A DNA stretch of 64,000 nt from Chrysopilus asiliformis (taxonomy: Eukaryota; Arthropoda; Insecta; Diptera; Rhagionidae): NCBI GenBank assembly GCA_964034945.1, contig OZ035962.1, positions 13,139,388 through 13,203,387 on the forward strand, written 5' to 3'. The notes under the pieces are model-generated. The model saw only the letters and a list, made by a program, of their open reading frames with translations. It searched no databases and had not been told where the DNA came from. This document shows, piece by piece, positions 53,697 to 64,000 of the stretch. Both the position numbers and the translations under genes were made by a program. Every line of letters starts with the position of its first letter. The first letter of the stretch is position 1.

Positions 53697-55227
53697 CAAC
53701 GGCGATGTACCCGCAACAAAAATCACAGCGATTTGCAGGGTGGCGAAATATGTGAATAAAGACGACAGGGCTGTTTAAAATGCCATTTGGGGTCCTCTCC
53801 CTTTTTTCAAAAAAGAATGATAAAATGAATTTTTGCGTATGCTTGGAATTACAAGACCGATCAGAGATAAGAGGTTTGTCTCAATCTTTGTTTATGATTA
53901 TCTAGATAAAAATGGTGTCTTCATTCTTCGATATGCAACAGAAATTGCGCCACAGGCATTTTTTTGCTTAAACAATGCATTTATGCAGAAATTGATGCTT
54001 CCTATCAAAAAAATATTTCCAGTTCCTCATTGTTTCAATTCAAATTTGGTTCCATGGTATTAATTAATTGGCGCAATGAGAAATCTGGTATTTGAATAGA
54101 AATGGTTTTGATAGAAACAAAAATATAGTAAACAATGTTATAGTAAATAATGTAAACAATGTAAACAATGTATTCAATGTAAACAAGTTTCTTTTTCTTC
54201 CTTTTTTAAATCCAGTGACTGTATTATTCAAATTATAATTGTCATTTGCTAATTTTATACATAGCCCTAGAGGTCGAGAAATTCAAATAATTAATTTGAT
54301 AGGTATTTAGCAAAAAAAAAAAATCTAATGAAATCACAAAAAAACTTGCGTGATTACAACAAAATTTCATATATAAAAAAAGAACAAACGAAACTCTTCA
54401 TCGATTAGAGTCTTTTCGTTATCGTGGTCCATGTTCTTTAGCCCTAAATGGTATTTGGAATATCTGCAACTTTCGCTTTTTTATGTGACTTTTGAACTCC
54501 CTGCTGAGATTAATATAACAGGGCGACCGAATCTTGCTATAGAATACCTTATACCTCTATATGGAATTTTATTTTTATTTTTGTTTCAAACTGGTCGAAA
54601 ATATGTGAAGCCACTCTATAAAATGACCTAAACCATAATGTTTTCGTTGTACTCGAAACATGTTCAACATGCCGATAAAGCGCATCATTCTCACTCTGTT
54701 TTAGTTGAACCACTTTTTGTATTCCAGCTTATAGAAAATTACGTATTCTGTTAATTTGTGACAGGCGTGTTCTCTTCGTCATTTACATAACATACATTCC
54801 ATGTTTAGATAAAACTGCTATCGCTGACAGATAACATTTGTGGAAACGAGAGGAAAAAAAATTATGGACACCCCTTGTGGGAGTAATAAAATACAAAATA
54901 TAAACTAAATGTGTACAAAAATTGGCTTGTGCTTTTTTTTGTTCGGCCAATGGTGGAGAAAATCAACGGGCCCACATACGGGTATGTACTAAAATATTGA
55001 TCCTATATATTTTATTTATAGTCAAATTGTGGTGTAGGTGCGTGCACTTAACTCGGTTTATGACTGAAACCGAAAATAAAATGCATAAAAATTTTATGCG
55101 CACTTCACCTGCTGAGCAGTTGCCCTATTTGCATGTTTGCAATAAAATAATTATTTATTTTTTTACAGGCTTGTATGTTTATGAAAAGTAGAAAGAGTTT
55201 ATTTATTTTAAAATCAGCCTTGTTCCG
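53697..55227. other. intergenic, no gene seen
   Basis: Short AATGTAAAC units repeat at 54138-54184. Several 65-90 codon frames are present but none has a motif. Confidence 0.45.
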
Positions 55228-55665
55228 GTGACAAATTTGGGTACATTTGGGCGGGAGCATCAAAAACTGTCCTGCAACTGCTGGACCGCATTCAAAAACG
55301 TGCGATCCGACTGATCGGAGACAAGTTTATTACCGTCGCTCTGTTGGGATACTCAGCATCTATAGATATTTCCATGGGAAATGTTCCACCGAGATTTCCC
55401 AACTTATTCCTTCACGGTATGTTTTCCCTAGACCCTCTCGTGCAGCTGCACGCGTGCACGACTTCTTCCTTGAGTAAAGTTTAGGAGTTCCTTCATGCCG
55501 CCAACAACAAGACTTTGGAACGATTTACCATCCGATGTGTTCCCTCGGGTTATAACCTGCAGAAGTTCAAGGAGAACATAAACCGACATCTCCTTTCGAC
55601 TTCCGATCATCCTGAGCTGTGCTTCGGCATTAAAGAGTTTTCCCCTAAGCTCTGACTGAAACTAT
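55228..55665 (+). mobile_element. 5'-truncated non-LTR retrotransposon (CR1/RTE-like), plus strand
   Basis: Encodes, in shifted frames, TVLQLLDRIQKRAIRLIGD-like, RRSVGILSIYRYFHGKCSTE, ISQLIP, PRPSRAAARVHDFF, and then the TLERFTIRCVPSGYNLQKFK region. This is the C-terminal part of a reverse-transcriptase ORF beyond the catalytic core. It ends GCTCTGACTGAAAC. Frame breaks make it a pseudogene. Confidence 0.8.
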
Positions 55666-56639
55666 AAAAAAATGAGCAGATTTAAAAAAATACTTTTCTT
55701 ACTTTAAAATCAATATATCCAGAGCCATTGCATTGAAACTGCGCGGCGCCACTCATCTTATGGCACAAGGACAAATAAAATCATCAATCTATTAATATAA
55801 TTCCAAGATTTATTTATGAAGGACTCAGTTTTTTTTTTATTTTGCCCCGAAATTGTCGTCAGAATCTCACTGGACGCCAATATTGTTGTCATAACTCGCT
55901 TTTTTGGCAACCAATAAAAGATTCGTATCGACATTATTCCGATGTTATTATAGGGATGCTGCAAGGACAAAAGAAATGTACTAAAATCCGCAAACTTGTT
56001 GCCAAAAATTTTATTCCCACAACAAATCCCTGCTTAAATAGAACGGTCTTCAGAGAGTATTATGTGGCCAATGAATTTCACACCTTATCTTAATCATTTC
56101 TCTTTTTTGTGTATTAACGATTGTACCTGCATCTATAATAAATTGTCCTTCCTGTTTTGTATAGGAAAACTTCTGGGACTCTAGAAGTTCACAAAAGGAT
56201 AACATTTCATTGTGTCTCAATTGCATTTGAATCAATGCCAAACTCAAATATAAATTCACCAGGTAAACTTCAATTGGCGTAGGAGTTTTATTTTATTTTA
56301 TCATAAGAACTTTTTATCCTGAAATTTATTGAGGAATTTATCAAATTTTCAAGAAATATCTCTGGACAACAACAAAAAATTGTTTTTTGAATAATATTAG
56401 AAGAATTTAAATTGTAATTTATTGCCTAATTCTGGAAATATTTCAAATACTTCATATTTCTGGAGGAAAGCAGGAACATTAATATTTTCAATATTATACA
56501 GTTTATAGCAACGTATTTCAACCTTTCTGCTTGCGACCCACGGAGTATGCTGTTTTTTACCATTCTTACATATTTGTATAAGTAAGATATTAAAATCACT
56601 TCAAAAACGGAAATCATAATGGAGCCCCGAACGTCTCCG
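55666..56639. other. intergenic, no gene seen
   Basis: AT-rich. Two overlapping frames at 55758-56093 lack any motif. Confidence 0.45.
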
Positions 56640-56960
56640 GGACTCAGTTTTGATAAGTTCGCAACATGTGTAGATGTGTGTGTTCCTTCGTATGTATTTA
56701 ACGAAACTTATAAAAGCGATTTTTACCAGTAAACCCTAATCGATTTTGATGCGGTTTTTTGCATCCGAAAGCTGTTATCGTCCCATAGAACCCGTTTTGG
56801 ATCAAATGCACGATTTTCGAGATAACCGCAAAAATCTTTTCAATTTGTAGGGGAGAGGAGAGAAGGTGTGGTTCAATTTGTGGTTCAATTGGAGGAGGTT
56901 TAACTTTTGACAAAAGCCTGTTTTGTGCCAAAATTTCAACTTTCTACCTCAATTAGTTCT
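56640..56960. repeat. family D variant
   Basis: GCATCCGAAAGCTGTTATCG and a GTGTGTGTTCCTTCGTATGT tract match 25700-25880 in inverse orientation; TTTGTAGGGGAGAGGAG is the family D hallmark. Confidence 0.55.
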
Positions 56961-57164
56961 CGAGTTTTCAAATTTTTGGAAATAATTTTGGGAAAAAATA
57001 CGCACATGCGCACCGTGAGGGCCTTCATATTTTGCTGGTAGATTGCGGGGATATAATGGTTCCCAAAATATATTTCAAATTTAGTAGTTCGGCCCTAGTT
57101 GCGTCCCAAAAGTGACACCAGGGCTCTTAAAACGCGTTTTGGACCATTCTTATGTTTGTGGGCC

Positions 57165-57400
57165 GGTGAACCAAGGTCTAGCGTAGTCCAAGCGGCGTAC
57201 TTGGTCCGTAATCCGGAGGTCGATGGTTCAATTCCCGACTGTCGCACAATCAAGTCCACTCAACGTGATTGAAGTCCACTCAACTTGCTTTACGAAATGT
57301 GTAGTGAAAGTTGCTGCTTGGTGTTAACGACATCATCGGTCTAGATTGCTAGCACGGCCTCTGCTGTTTAGGGCCTCTGCGAAGCATGGATGAATTACAA
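57165..57400 (+). mobile_element. tRNA-derived SINE
   Basis: An A box-like sequence TAGCGTAGTCC (57179-57189) and a perfect B box GGTTCAATTCC (57225-57235), 46 bp apart, form an internal RNA polymerase III promoter in a tRNA-like head (followed by CGACTGTCGCACA). A non-tRNA body with two CAAGTCCACTCAAC / GAAGTCCACTCAAC units follows, ending near CATGGATGAATTACAACATT. It does not fold as a complete functional tRNA by eye. Confidence 0.75.
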
Positions 57401-58549
57401 CATTTGTAAAGTTTTTAAAATTTTGTTAAATTGATAAAGGAATTGTTTGAAAAACAAAAATTTTGTAAATATAACAATTTTATTGTTATTTCGACAAATT
57501 AGGTATTATTAATTTCTCAGTTATTTTATTGATTTAACAAAGCTTCCTTTGTAAGTTTATTTTTGTTAAAACACCAATTTTTTGTTGAAGAAAGATTTCC
57601 CTCCAAATATATTTGTTCCAATTGACAATTTTTTTATAATTTTAACAAAAGTTTTGTTAATTTAGCAATGATTTTATCCATATAACCAATTTTTGATTTA
57701 CTGAAGAATAAATTTTCTTTGTTCATTTCACAAAATTATTTTGTTGGCTGATATAGGATAAAAATTTTGTTGATTTAACAATGATGTTATCAATATGACC
57801 AATTTTTTTCTCTAAGTGTTATTTACAAAAAAAATCCCCGGAACAACATGTCTACAGTGAAAACCGAATAAAATAGCTTAGGAGATAAGAGAAAAGGGGA
57901 ACTTTGGATAAACCCATACTCTCATATCCGCCGTCATTTGATACTGAGAATTTAATCATAAAATTGGGTTCAAATTAGTCCATGGATTTTGAAATCAATC
58001 TCTAAGATGTAACACAGACAAACCTTACATTTTATCTATATCCATAACTGAATCACTCGTAATAAAATCACAGAAACTATTGTCTTAAGAAAATATTTAA
58101 TTTTATCTTGCGTTCGGATGTTCTCTTATTCTCTATCCGTTATTTATTTTCGTATTTTATTGCTCTGTTAGTGATTTTTTTATACAAAATAGGTTTGAGG
58201 TAGGCGCCACTTCTTATTCTCTCATTATTTACCCGCTTACGTCATGTAAACGACCGAAAAAAAAATTTGGACTCAAGAAAATTTAAGAAAACATAATTGT
58301 CATTCATTACACAAGAATGTTATTTATTTATTGGCAAGAAATAAAAGTTCTTTCATAGCTTTTCTTATCTAATGATTTAAATTCATGAGAAGACTTTACT
58401 TAAGTTTTATAAAAATATTTATAATTTATTACTGTAGCAGGGTTTTGCAAAAATAATTCGTATTTAATTTGAATGATAAGAAAAGCTTTAAATACCAGCG
58501 GCCAATCGCCAAATACTCTGTATGACAGAAAAAAATTTATTGAAAAAAA
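57401..58549. other. AT-rich repeats, no gene
   Basis: 57405-57820 is made of many diverged TTTTGTTAATTTAACAA-like words in both orientations, a degenerate simple-sequence region. The rest shows nothing. Confidence 0.45.
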
Positions 58550-58800
58550 TCCATTTATATGGGAGGGGGGAAAGGAGTGGTCCAACTCGATTTTGATGTA
58601 TGGGCTTGTTATGTAAAATCATATTCTAAACACATTTTGTCTTTAAAACATTTCCGACACGAGGCACCGTTTTCGGGAAAATAGGAAAAAACTGTTTTGT
58701 TTGAATGGGGGAGAGGACGGAATGGTGCAACTGGATCCTGATGTATGGATGACATTTTGCCCGTTCAAGAACTTAGCCTTGCCATTTTGAGAAACGCAGC
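58550..58800. repeat. family D fragment
   Basis: ATGGGAGGGGGGAAAGGAGTGG, with TTTTGATGTATGGGCTTGTTATG and TTCTAAACACATTTTGTC phrases, then a second unit with ATGGGGGAGAGGACGGAA. Confidence 0.65.
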
Positions 58801-58812
58801 GAAATAGAAGTA

Positions 58813-59670
58813 GAGTAATCCCCCGATTTACGAAGGCTCGTTTTACGAAATTTCGAAGTTACGAACGTCATTCGTAAAGTACAAAATTCGTTATATGAAT
58901 GAAAAACTCGCTATTACGAACAAAACTTCGTAAAAAATTTCGTATGAAAAATAAAATACATATGTACCTACAAAAGCATTTCCATTATTTACAACAACAC
59001 ATGTAGTTATCAACATACAAAATTTAGCTGCTGAGCGTTTCAATTCCACGTGTTTAATAGCTGAATGTCTAATTTGTTTGAGTTTGTATGGTTTGAGGTT
59101 GCACTAAGGCACTTGGCACACCGAATGCGAATTCGCACCGCATTGCGAAAAAGTTCAAACTTACCAAGCGATTTTATATTGTATGTAATCTACATGAGTT
59201 CTAATTTTGCAGAGACTGCAATTTTGGGGAGACCGCATTGTTACGTAATACAAAATTAGAGCTAATGTCGATGACATATGATATAAGATCGCGTGGTAAA
59301 CTTGAACTTTTTCGCAATGCGGTGCGAATTCGTATTCGGTGTGCCAAGTGCCTAAGTCTATTGGCTTAGACAATTCAATTTGGGAAATCCCCTAAAACAA
59401 TAAATTATTTTTCTTTTATTTTCTAATCACATTGTTTTAAATGTTTCTAAAAATAGGGTTTCGTATAACGAACATTTTGGGTACGCATCTATGTATTTTT
59501 AAGACAAACTTATACTAATATGGATCTCGTTTTACGAATATTTTCAATCTCTGGAACGTATCTATTTATTTTCAATAATATGCCATACTAATATTGGGCT
59601 CGCTATACGAATATTCGATATACGTACACTTTCACAGAACGTATCCTGTTCGTAAATCTGGGGATTACTG
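58813..59670. mobile_element. Tc1/mariner/pogo-type element, interrupted by a PIF-like MITE
   Basis: Ends: GAGTAATCCCCCGATTTACG (left) and CAGTAATCCCCAGATTTACG (right, other strand), with TA outside on both sides (58811-58812, 59671-59672). The interior repeats TACGAA/TTCGTA words. Without the 248 bp added by the MITE at 59108-59352 it is about 610 bp. No transposase. Confidence 0.8.
59108..59352. mobile_element. PIF/Harbinger-like MITE, copy 2 (nested)
   Basis: Same ends and length as 20075-20319 (GGCACTTGGCACACCGAATG). The TAA target duplication (59105-59107, 59353-59355) fits PIF/Harbinger. It lies inside the pogo-type element at 58813-59670. Confidence 0.85.
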
Positions 59671-59694
59671 TATGTGTTTTCAATAATTGGCGAC

Positions 59695-59800
59695 TAAAGC
59701 TCATGCAGGTTGGAAATTGTAATTACATTAAATGGAAAGTTGTTCCAAAGTTTTGTTGCTTGCAGAATAAAGTAATACCAAATGCCAAACTTTTAAAATT
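59695..59800 (-). mobile_element. degenerate non-LTR retrotransposon fragment
   Basis: CATGCAGGTTGGAAATTG and AAATGGAAAGTTGTTCCAAA followed by GTTTTGTTGCTTGCAGAATAA line up with 44600-44675, so this is a diverged minus-strand copy of the CR1/RTE-like family. Confidence 0.5.
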
Positions 59801-61178
59801 CATACCACATTTAAAAGAAAAATTCATACCACATTTGAATCATTAATATAAAAAACATATTTTTACATTTCACAGGAAAAAAATGGGGTCTTCCCTCTTC
59901 AAAAGAAGTCGGAAATTACTGTAAATTTAAAAATGTTTGAATTTTTCGCAAGAATCGTAAATATGCTCGCACATTTGTTTTTAGAACGTCACATGAAGTC
60001 GACCCTTTAAATATGTTTGGCAAATGGCCATCGACCGCTTAATGTTGCCAAATAGAAAAGTGTCCTTGAACTTGTGAAAATTTATTAATGACAACTGGGT
60101 AGGAAAAAATCGATTACTCTGCACAAAAGTTCTACAGGAGCGCTTAATGTAATGTTTTTAAGGAAACATAAGAAATTGACATGTAATTGTATTAAGACGA
60201 TCGTGAGATATTGTACATCTCCTCGTTTTAAAAAGGGGCACTAGACATGTAAGGAAACATTCGCTACGTTAAAATATTTCAGCGCAATGATTCTCTTTAA
60301 GTCAGTTTTTGTAACATATAATAAAAATCGTACGTCAAATTAATTCTCTAACTCAAATAGAACTTTCCTATATTTTAATATTAAACTCAAATTCAATTCT
60401 ATGATAAAAAAAACACAACTATTCTAAAAATACCGACTTCTTGTTGCTTCTACTTGACGTAGAAATTTGTAAATCAAATTATCATTAAGTGCATCGATAA
60501 AAGCAAAAATAAGTGTAATTGAACGGAATTAACCATTTAATGACAATCCACTTACGGTAAGAACGTTGTTGATAAACCATATTCATGTATAGAAACGTAA
60601 ATGAACAAAAAAGCGTATCCTTCAAACAGAATACAAAAACAAATATTTGATATCGAATGATGAGTGAAAAAAGTAAGAAAAAAAAAATCCTAAATTGAAT
60701 TAATAGACAAGACCTTGAGAGTGAATAAAAGATAATGTGTTTGCGTGCATAAAGGACTATCCTATAGAGAAAGCTAACATGGTATGACACCTTCACAATT
60801 ATCCATAAATTAATGTCACTACACATTTATAAAACTGTCACCGGAACTAGAGCGTCAAACGTTAGTCAAGTCACAATTTCATCTAACTAATGAGTTCTTG
60901 AAAGATGTTTGTACCGTAAATGCGACAAAATCTGGTACAGGAAAATTTAATTACGGCTTATAATATAAATTTTAAATACATATTTCACAAAAATTTAATA
61001 AAAAAGCAAGTGAAAGTTTTTTCGCTTTTTGATACCTTTTTCTTTGGCAGTGTTTCCCAACCTTTATTGCTAGCGTATCCCTAGCGAGTTAGATTTTTGT
61101 TTCCATTAACTGTATCGCAAAAATATACTTATTAAGAGTTAGAAAACCACACTAAAAAATTTATAAGAGGTCAAAATT
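59801..61178. other. intergenic, no gene seen
   Basis: AT-rich. A 113-codon minus-strand frame (60485-60826) is Ile/Phe/Tyr-rich and typical of a chance frame in AT-rich DNA. GTGAAAATTTATTAATGACA at 60076 recurs at 61597. Confidence 0.45.
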
Positions 61179-61198
61179 GAACGCTTTGCGCCGCAGGC

Positions 61199-61615
<417 letters not shown>

Positions 61616-61635
61616 GAACGCTTTGCGCCGCAGGC

Positions 61636-62262
61636 GAACACTTTTCTGGGCCGAATCAATAACTATAATAAAAATCTCTAATAAAAGACGGTAAAAGTAC
61701 AAAAGGTTGCCCTAAAATAGAGTGACCCATACTTTTAAACACATAAGTTGTTCCCCGAAAAAATAATAAATGTCACTTAAGGTCTTAGTTTATGAGGAAT
61801 ACGAAGTTTTTATGATTCTACAAAGAATTTGAGCGACCATAAGTACCAAACCAGATATTAAAATACTTTCAGAATTGAATTACAGGTACCTTTTAACTTA
61901 TTAATAAAAATTCAAGATATTTTATTGTTCACAACAACCCGTGACTTTTTCAAAATTTGGTAGACGCAATTTAGTTTTTTGGCTTTGCGTTCCCCCTGGA
62001 ACCAGGCGAAGATTCCGTAGGGGTACATGTACCCTAGGTTGGGAAGCACGCCAAAATAATATATCTAAAAAAAATACATTTTCATCCGACTGTCGCAAAG
62101 CAAAGGAGGGAATTGTTTTTATCATTCTATTATGTAAACTTTTTGTAACGGGCTAGAGACCAAACGAGTGGACCGATTTTTATGAAATTTCTGTCAAAAT
62201 CTTTGTCAGCTCGTGCTAAAAGTTTTTAGGCATGTCTCGATTAGAGAGCCTATAATCTAGAG
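61636..62262. other. intergenic, no gene seen
   Basis: AT-rich. 61940-62110 is GC-richer with frames on both strands but no motif. 62150-62230 has an ACGGGCTAGAGACCAAACGA phrase typical of dispersed repeats. Confidence 0.4.
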
Positions 62263-62471
62263 CAGGGGTCATCAAAGTAACTGTCGCTCCCTTTACAATC
62301 AAAATTTGTAACCAATACACGTTAAAATACAGCACCGATTCCAACTCCAAAGCACGGTTGAAACCGCAACACACAAGCATTACAGCACACAATAAAAGGT
62401 CGATTATGGAGCTACGCTGTTAAAGCCAATCTGTTTGATGAGCCAGCCGAGCCACTAGCTGATGATGCCTG
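62263..62471. mobile_element. hAT-like MITE with 8-bp target duplication
   Basis: Ends CAGGGGTCATCA (left) and CAGGCATCATCA (right, other strand). A perfect 8-bp direct repeat ATCTAGAG flanks it (62255-62262, 62472-62479). The 8-bp duplication and CAGGG-type ends are typical of hAT elements. 209 bp, non-coding. Confidence 0.85.
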
Positions 62472-62479
62472 ATCTAGAG

Positions 62480-64000
62480 AGTGAACAATGGAACGTGTAA
62501 AAATGGCAAGCAGTGCTACCAACCTAATATTTACATGATATCATAATCCCGGCGAAGTTTAAATGAACCGATGCCGATACTTTTTGGGCGCAATTGTCTT
62601 CCCAATTAACATACAACAAACCACCAAGCGGACGTCACGTCCATTAGGAATTATTCACACACAATCCTTGACTTTATAGGCATAGCGTCTACTCTGTGGT
62701 CTCTTGTGTTACTCGGATTTAATATATGTGTATAAATTATATTGATTTAGTTTTCAATTTAAATTACCATAGTAGAAATGTATCTATTTTTCACGCCAAA
62801 CATCAATTCGTATTCAAATTGATTTTTAAAACAAAACTTACAGAATATTCCTCATCAACTGTAAAACACATTTCTACATTAATAATGTCAAATTGAACAT
62901 ATTTATGTTGATGGCGTATAACACTTTGTTAAATTCGTAAACCAATGAAAATTCAAAGATGCTTTTTGATTACCGAGGCACTCAACTTAATTGAAACCTA
63001 AATGTGCACGAATTAAAGAGCAGGTAGCGGGGTTACGAACAAATACATACGTATGAAAAGGAAATTGTATACATTTAATGTATGACTAAATAAGATTGTA
63101 GTATGTATAAGTGGCACATAAATTATAATAGAATTTCAACAACAAGTAATAATGTTGAATCTAATAGCATGACTGCCAGTTTCAAAAAAGGAAAAAAAAA
63201 AACCTAGAAGAACGAAAAATCTACATTCTTAATACTCTCGTTACCTACTTTTTTTTGTTAGCTCAGAGAAATGATTTTCGTTTAGTCATCTAAAAAGAAG
63301 CATTCACCTAAGCAAATGGAAAATGCTGAGAAGAAAAAAAAATTATATTGAATGAATATTATCAAAGGATAATCAGAGAACGTACGGGAAAAGGCTAAAA
63401 TTAAGCTCAGAGAGTAAAATTCATCCTCTTCAGACGCACCAACGCCTCCCTATCCTAGACAATATCCTTCTTTAGCACAATTTTGCGGTGGGGGTGTTAA
63501 ATGAGGATCATTCAAGGTAAACTTTATCGGTTGGTAAGGGTGCCGTGATTCTTAGTTATCACATAAATTCGCTGACATTCAAATTATTTCACAGTTGGCT
63601 ACGGACGGACTCACAGATAACTAACTTTACTAGAAATCATCTCAAGAATGAAAACGGATAATGGCCATCATCACTAAACATCATTTGAACCTATAACGAC
63701 ACTTCGGCAAACATTTTGTGGGCAACTACTGGAAATTGTTTTACGCCTACTACGCCCATTCCCCTCCACCTGCTATGGAAAACTTTTAACGACATCCCGC
63801 CTGGCGCCAGCTCCGTCAACTCAGACGGGACAAGACGAACCAGGATAAATTTCACAATCGTAAAGGATTCAAGTATTTGGCAATAGGAGTTAAGAGAGAC
63901 TTGACCTAAATTCCGGCGCACATGTACAACATTCAATAAAGTTTTCTACTTTTTTGTGGCCAAAAAAAGTAGAATTCTCATCTCGTTAAAGGAGGAAAAT
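62480..64000. other. intergenic, no supported gene
   Basis: AT-rich until about 63690. 63690-63940 is GC-richer with an 81-codon minus-strand frame lacking any recognisable domain; it may be the edge of an element that continues beyond the window. Confidence 0.4.

Noticed and set aside
57179..57245. tRNA gene
   Set aside because: The A and B boxes are good, but the acceptor and anticodon arms do not form a proper cloverleaf by eye and a SINE-like body follows.
60485..60826. 113-codon minus-strand frame rich in Phe, Ile and Tyr
   Set aside because: Typical of chance frames in AT-rich DNA; no domain, no supporting context.

Overview
This is a piece of an AT-rich insect nuclear genome, non-coding for most of its length and crowded with transposable elements. 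The insect reading rests on several things: a (TTAGG)-like tail on a non-LTR element, mariner, piggyBac-like, PIF/Harbinger-like and hAT-like elements carrying their characteristic target duplications, an LTR retrotransposon resembling the Osvaldo/Ulysses group of Gypsy elements, and an animal family-31 glycosyltransferase gene. I cannot name the order or species. There is no bacterial signature (no operons, Shine-Dalgarno sites, tRNA clusters or CRISPR).

Host genes. (1) The one complete gene is a single-coding-exon beta-1,3-galactosyltransferase-like Golgi enzyme on the minus strand (48033-49340, 435 aa). (2) Between 39.1 and 12.3 kb, also on the minus strand, there is what looks like the 5' half of a large gene I do not recognise. 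It has three alternative N-termini: exon 1a (39031-39081) plus 2a (25463-25562), exon 1b (15493-15553) and exon 1c (17430-17550). All end in the same splice phase and can join a shared 69-nt exon (12315-12383). Its remaining exons would lie to the left. (3) A possible first coding exon of a plus-strand gene is at 42163-42308.

Mobile elements. The centre (26203-38797) is a nested insertion. A roughly 1.33-kb mariner lies in the intron between exons 1a and 2a, and an 11.27-kb Gypsy-type LTR retrotransposon (minus strand; gag, then protease-RT, then RNase H-integrase; LTRs of about 2.36 kb that are almost identical) has inserted into that mariner. The retrotransposon has one in-frame stop between reverse transcriptase and RNase H. 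Around this are 5'-truncated non-LTR retrotransposons (7.0-7.4, 16.9, 44.5-44.9, 55.2-55.7, 59.7 and 61.2-61.6 kb), a tRNA-derived SINE (57.2 kb), and about fifteen short inverted-repeat DNA elements (MITEs) whose ends and target duplications assign several to superfamilies. Helitron-like elements include one whose empty site can be read from another copy of the host repeat.

Other layout. 0-12 kb is repeats only; 12-18 kb holds the shared exon and two alternative first exons; 18-25 kb is MITEs and Helitron-like repeats; 25-39 kb is the large intron with the nested elements; 39-48 kb is repeats and one possible exon; 48-49 kb is the glycosyltransferase; 49-64 kb is again repeats. I saw no undescribed multi-gene system. 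The most informative points are the alternative-first-exon gene, the nested insertions and the several elements whose boundaries can be fixed to the base.
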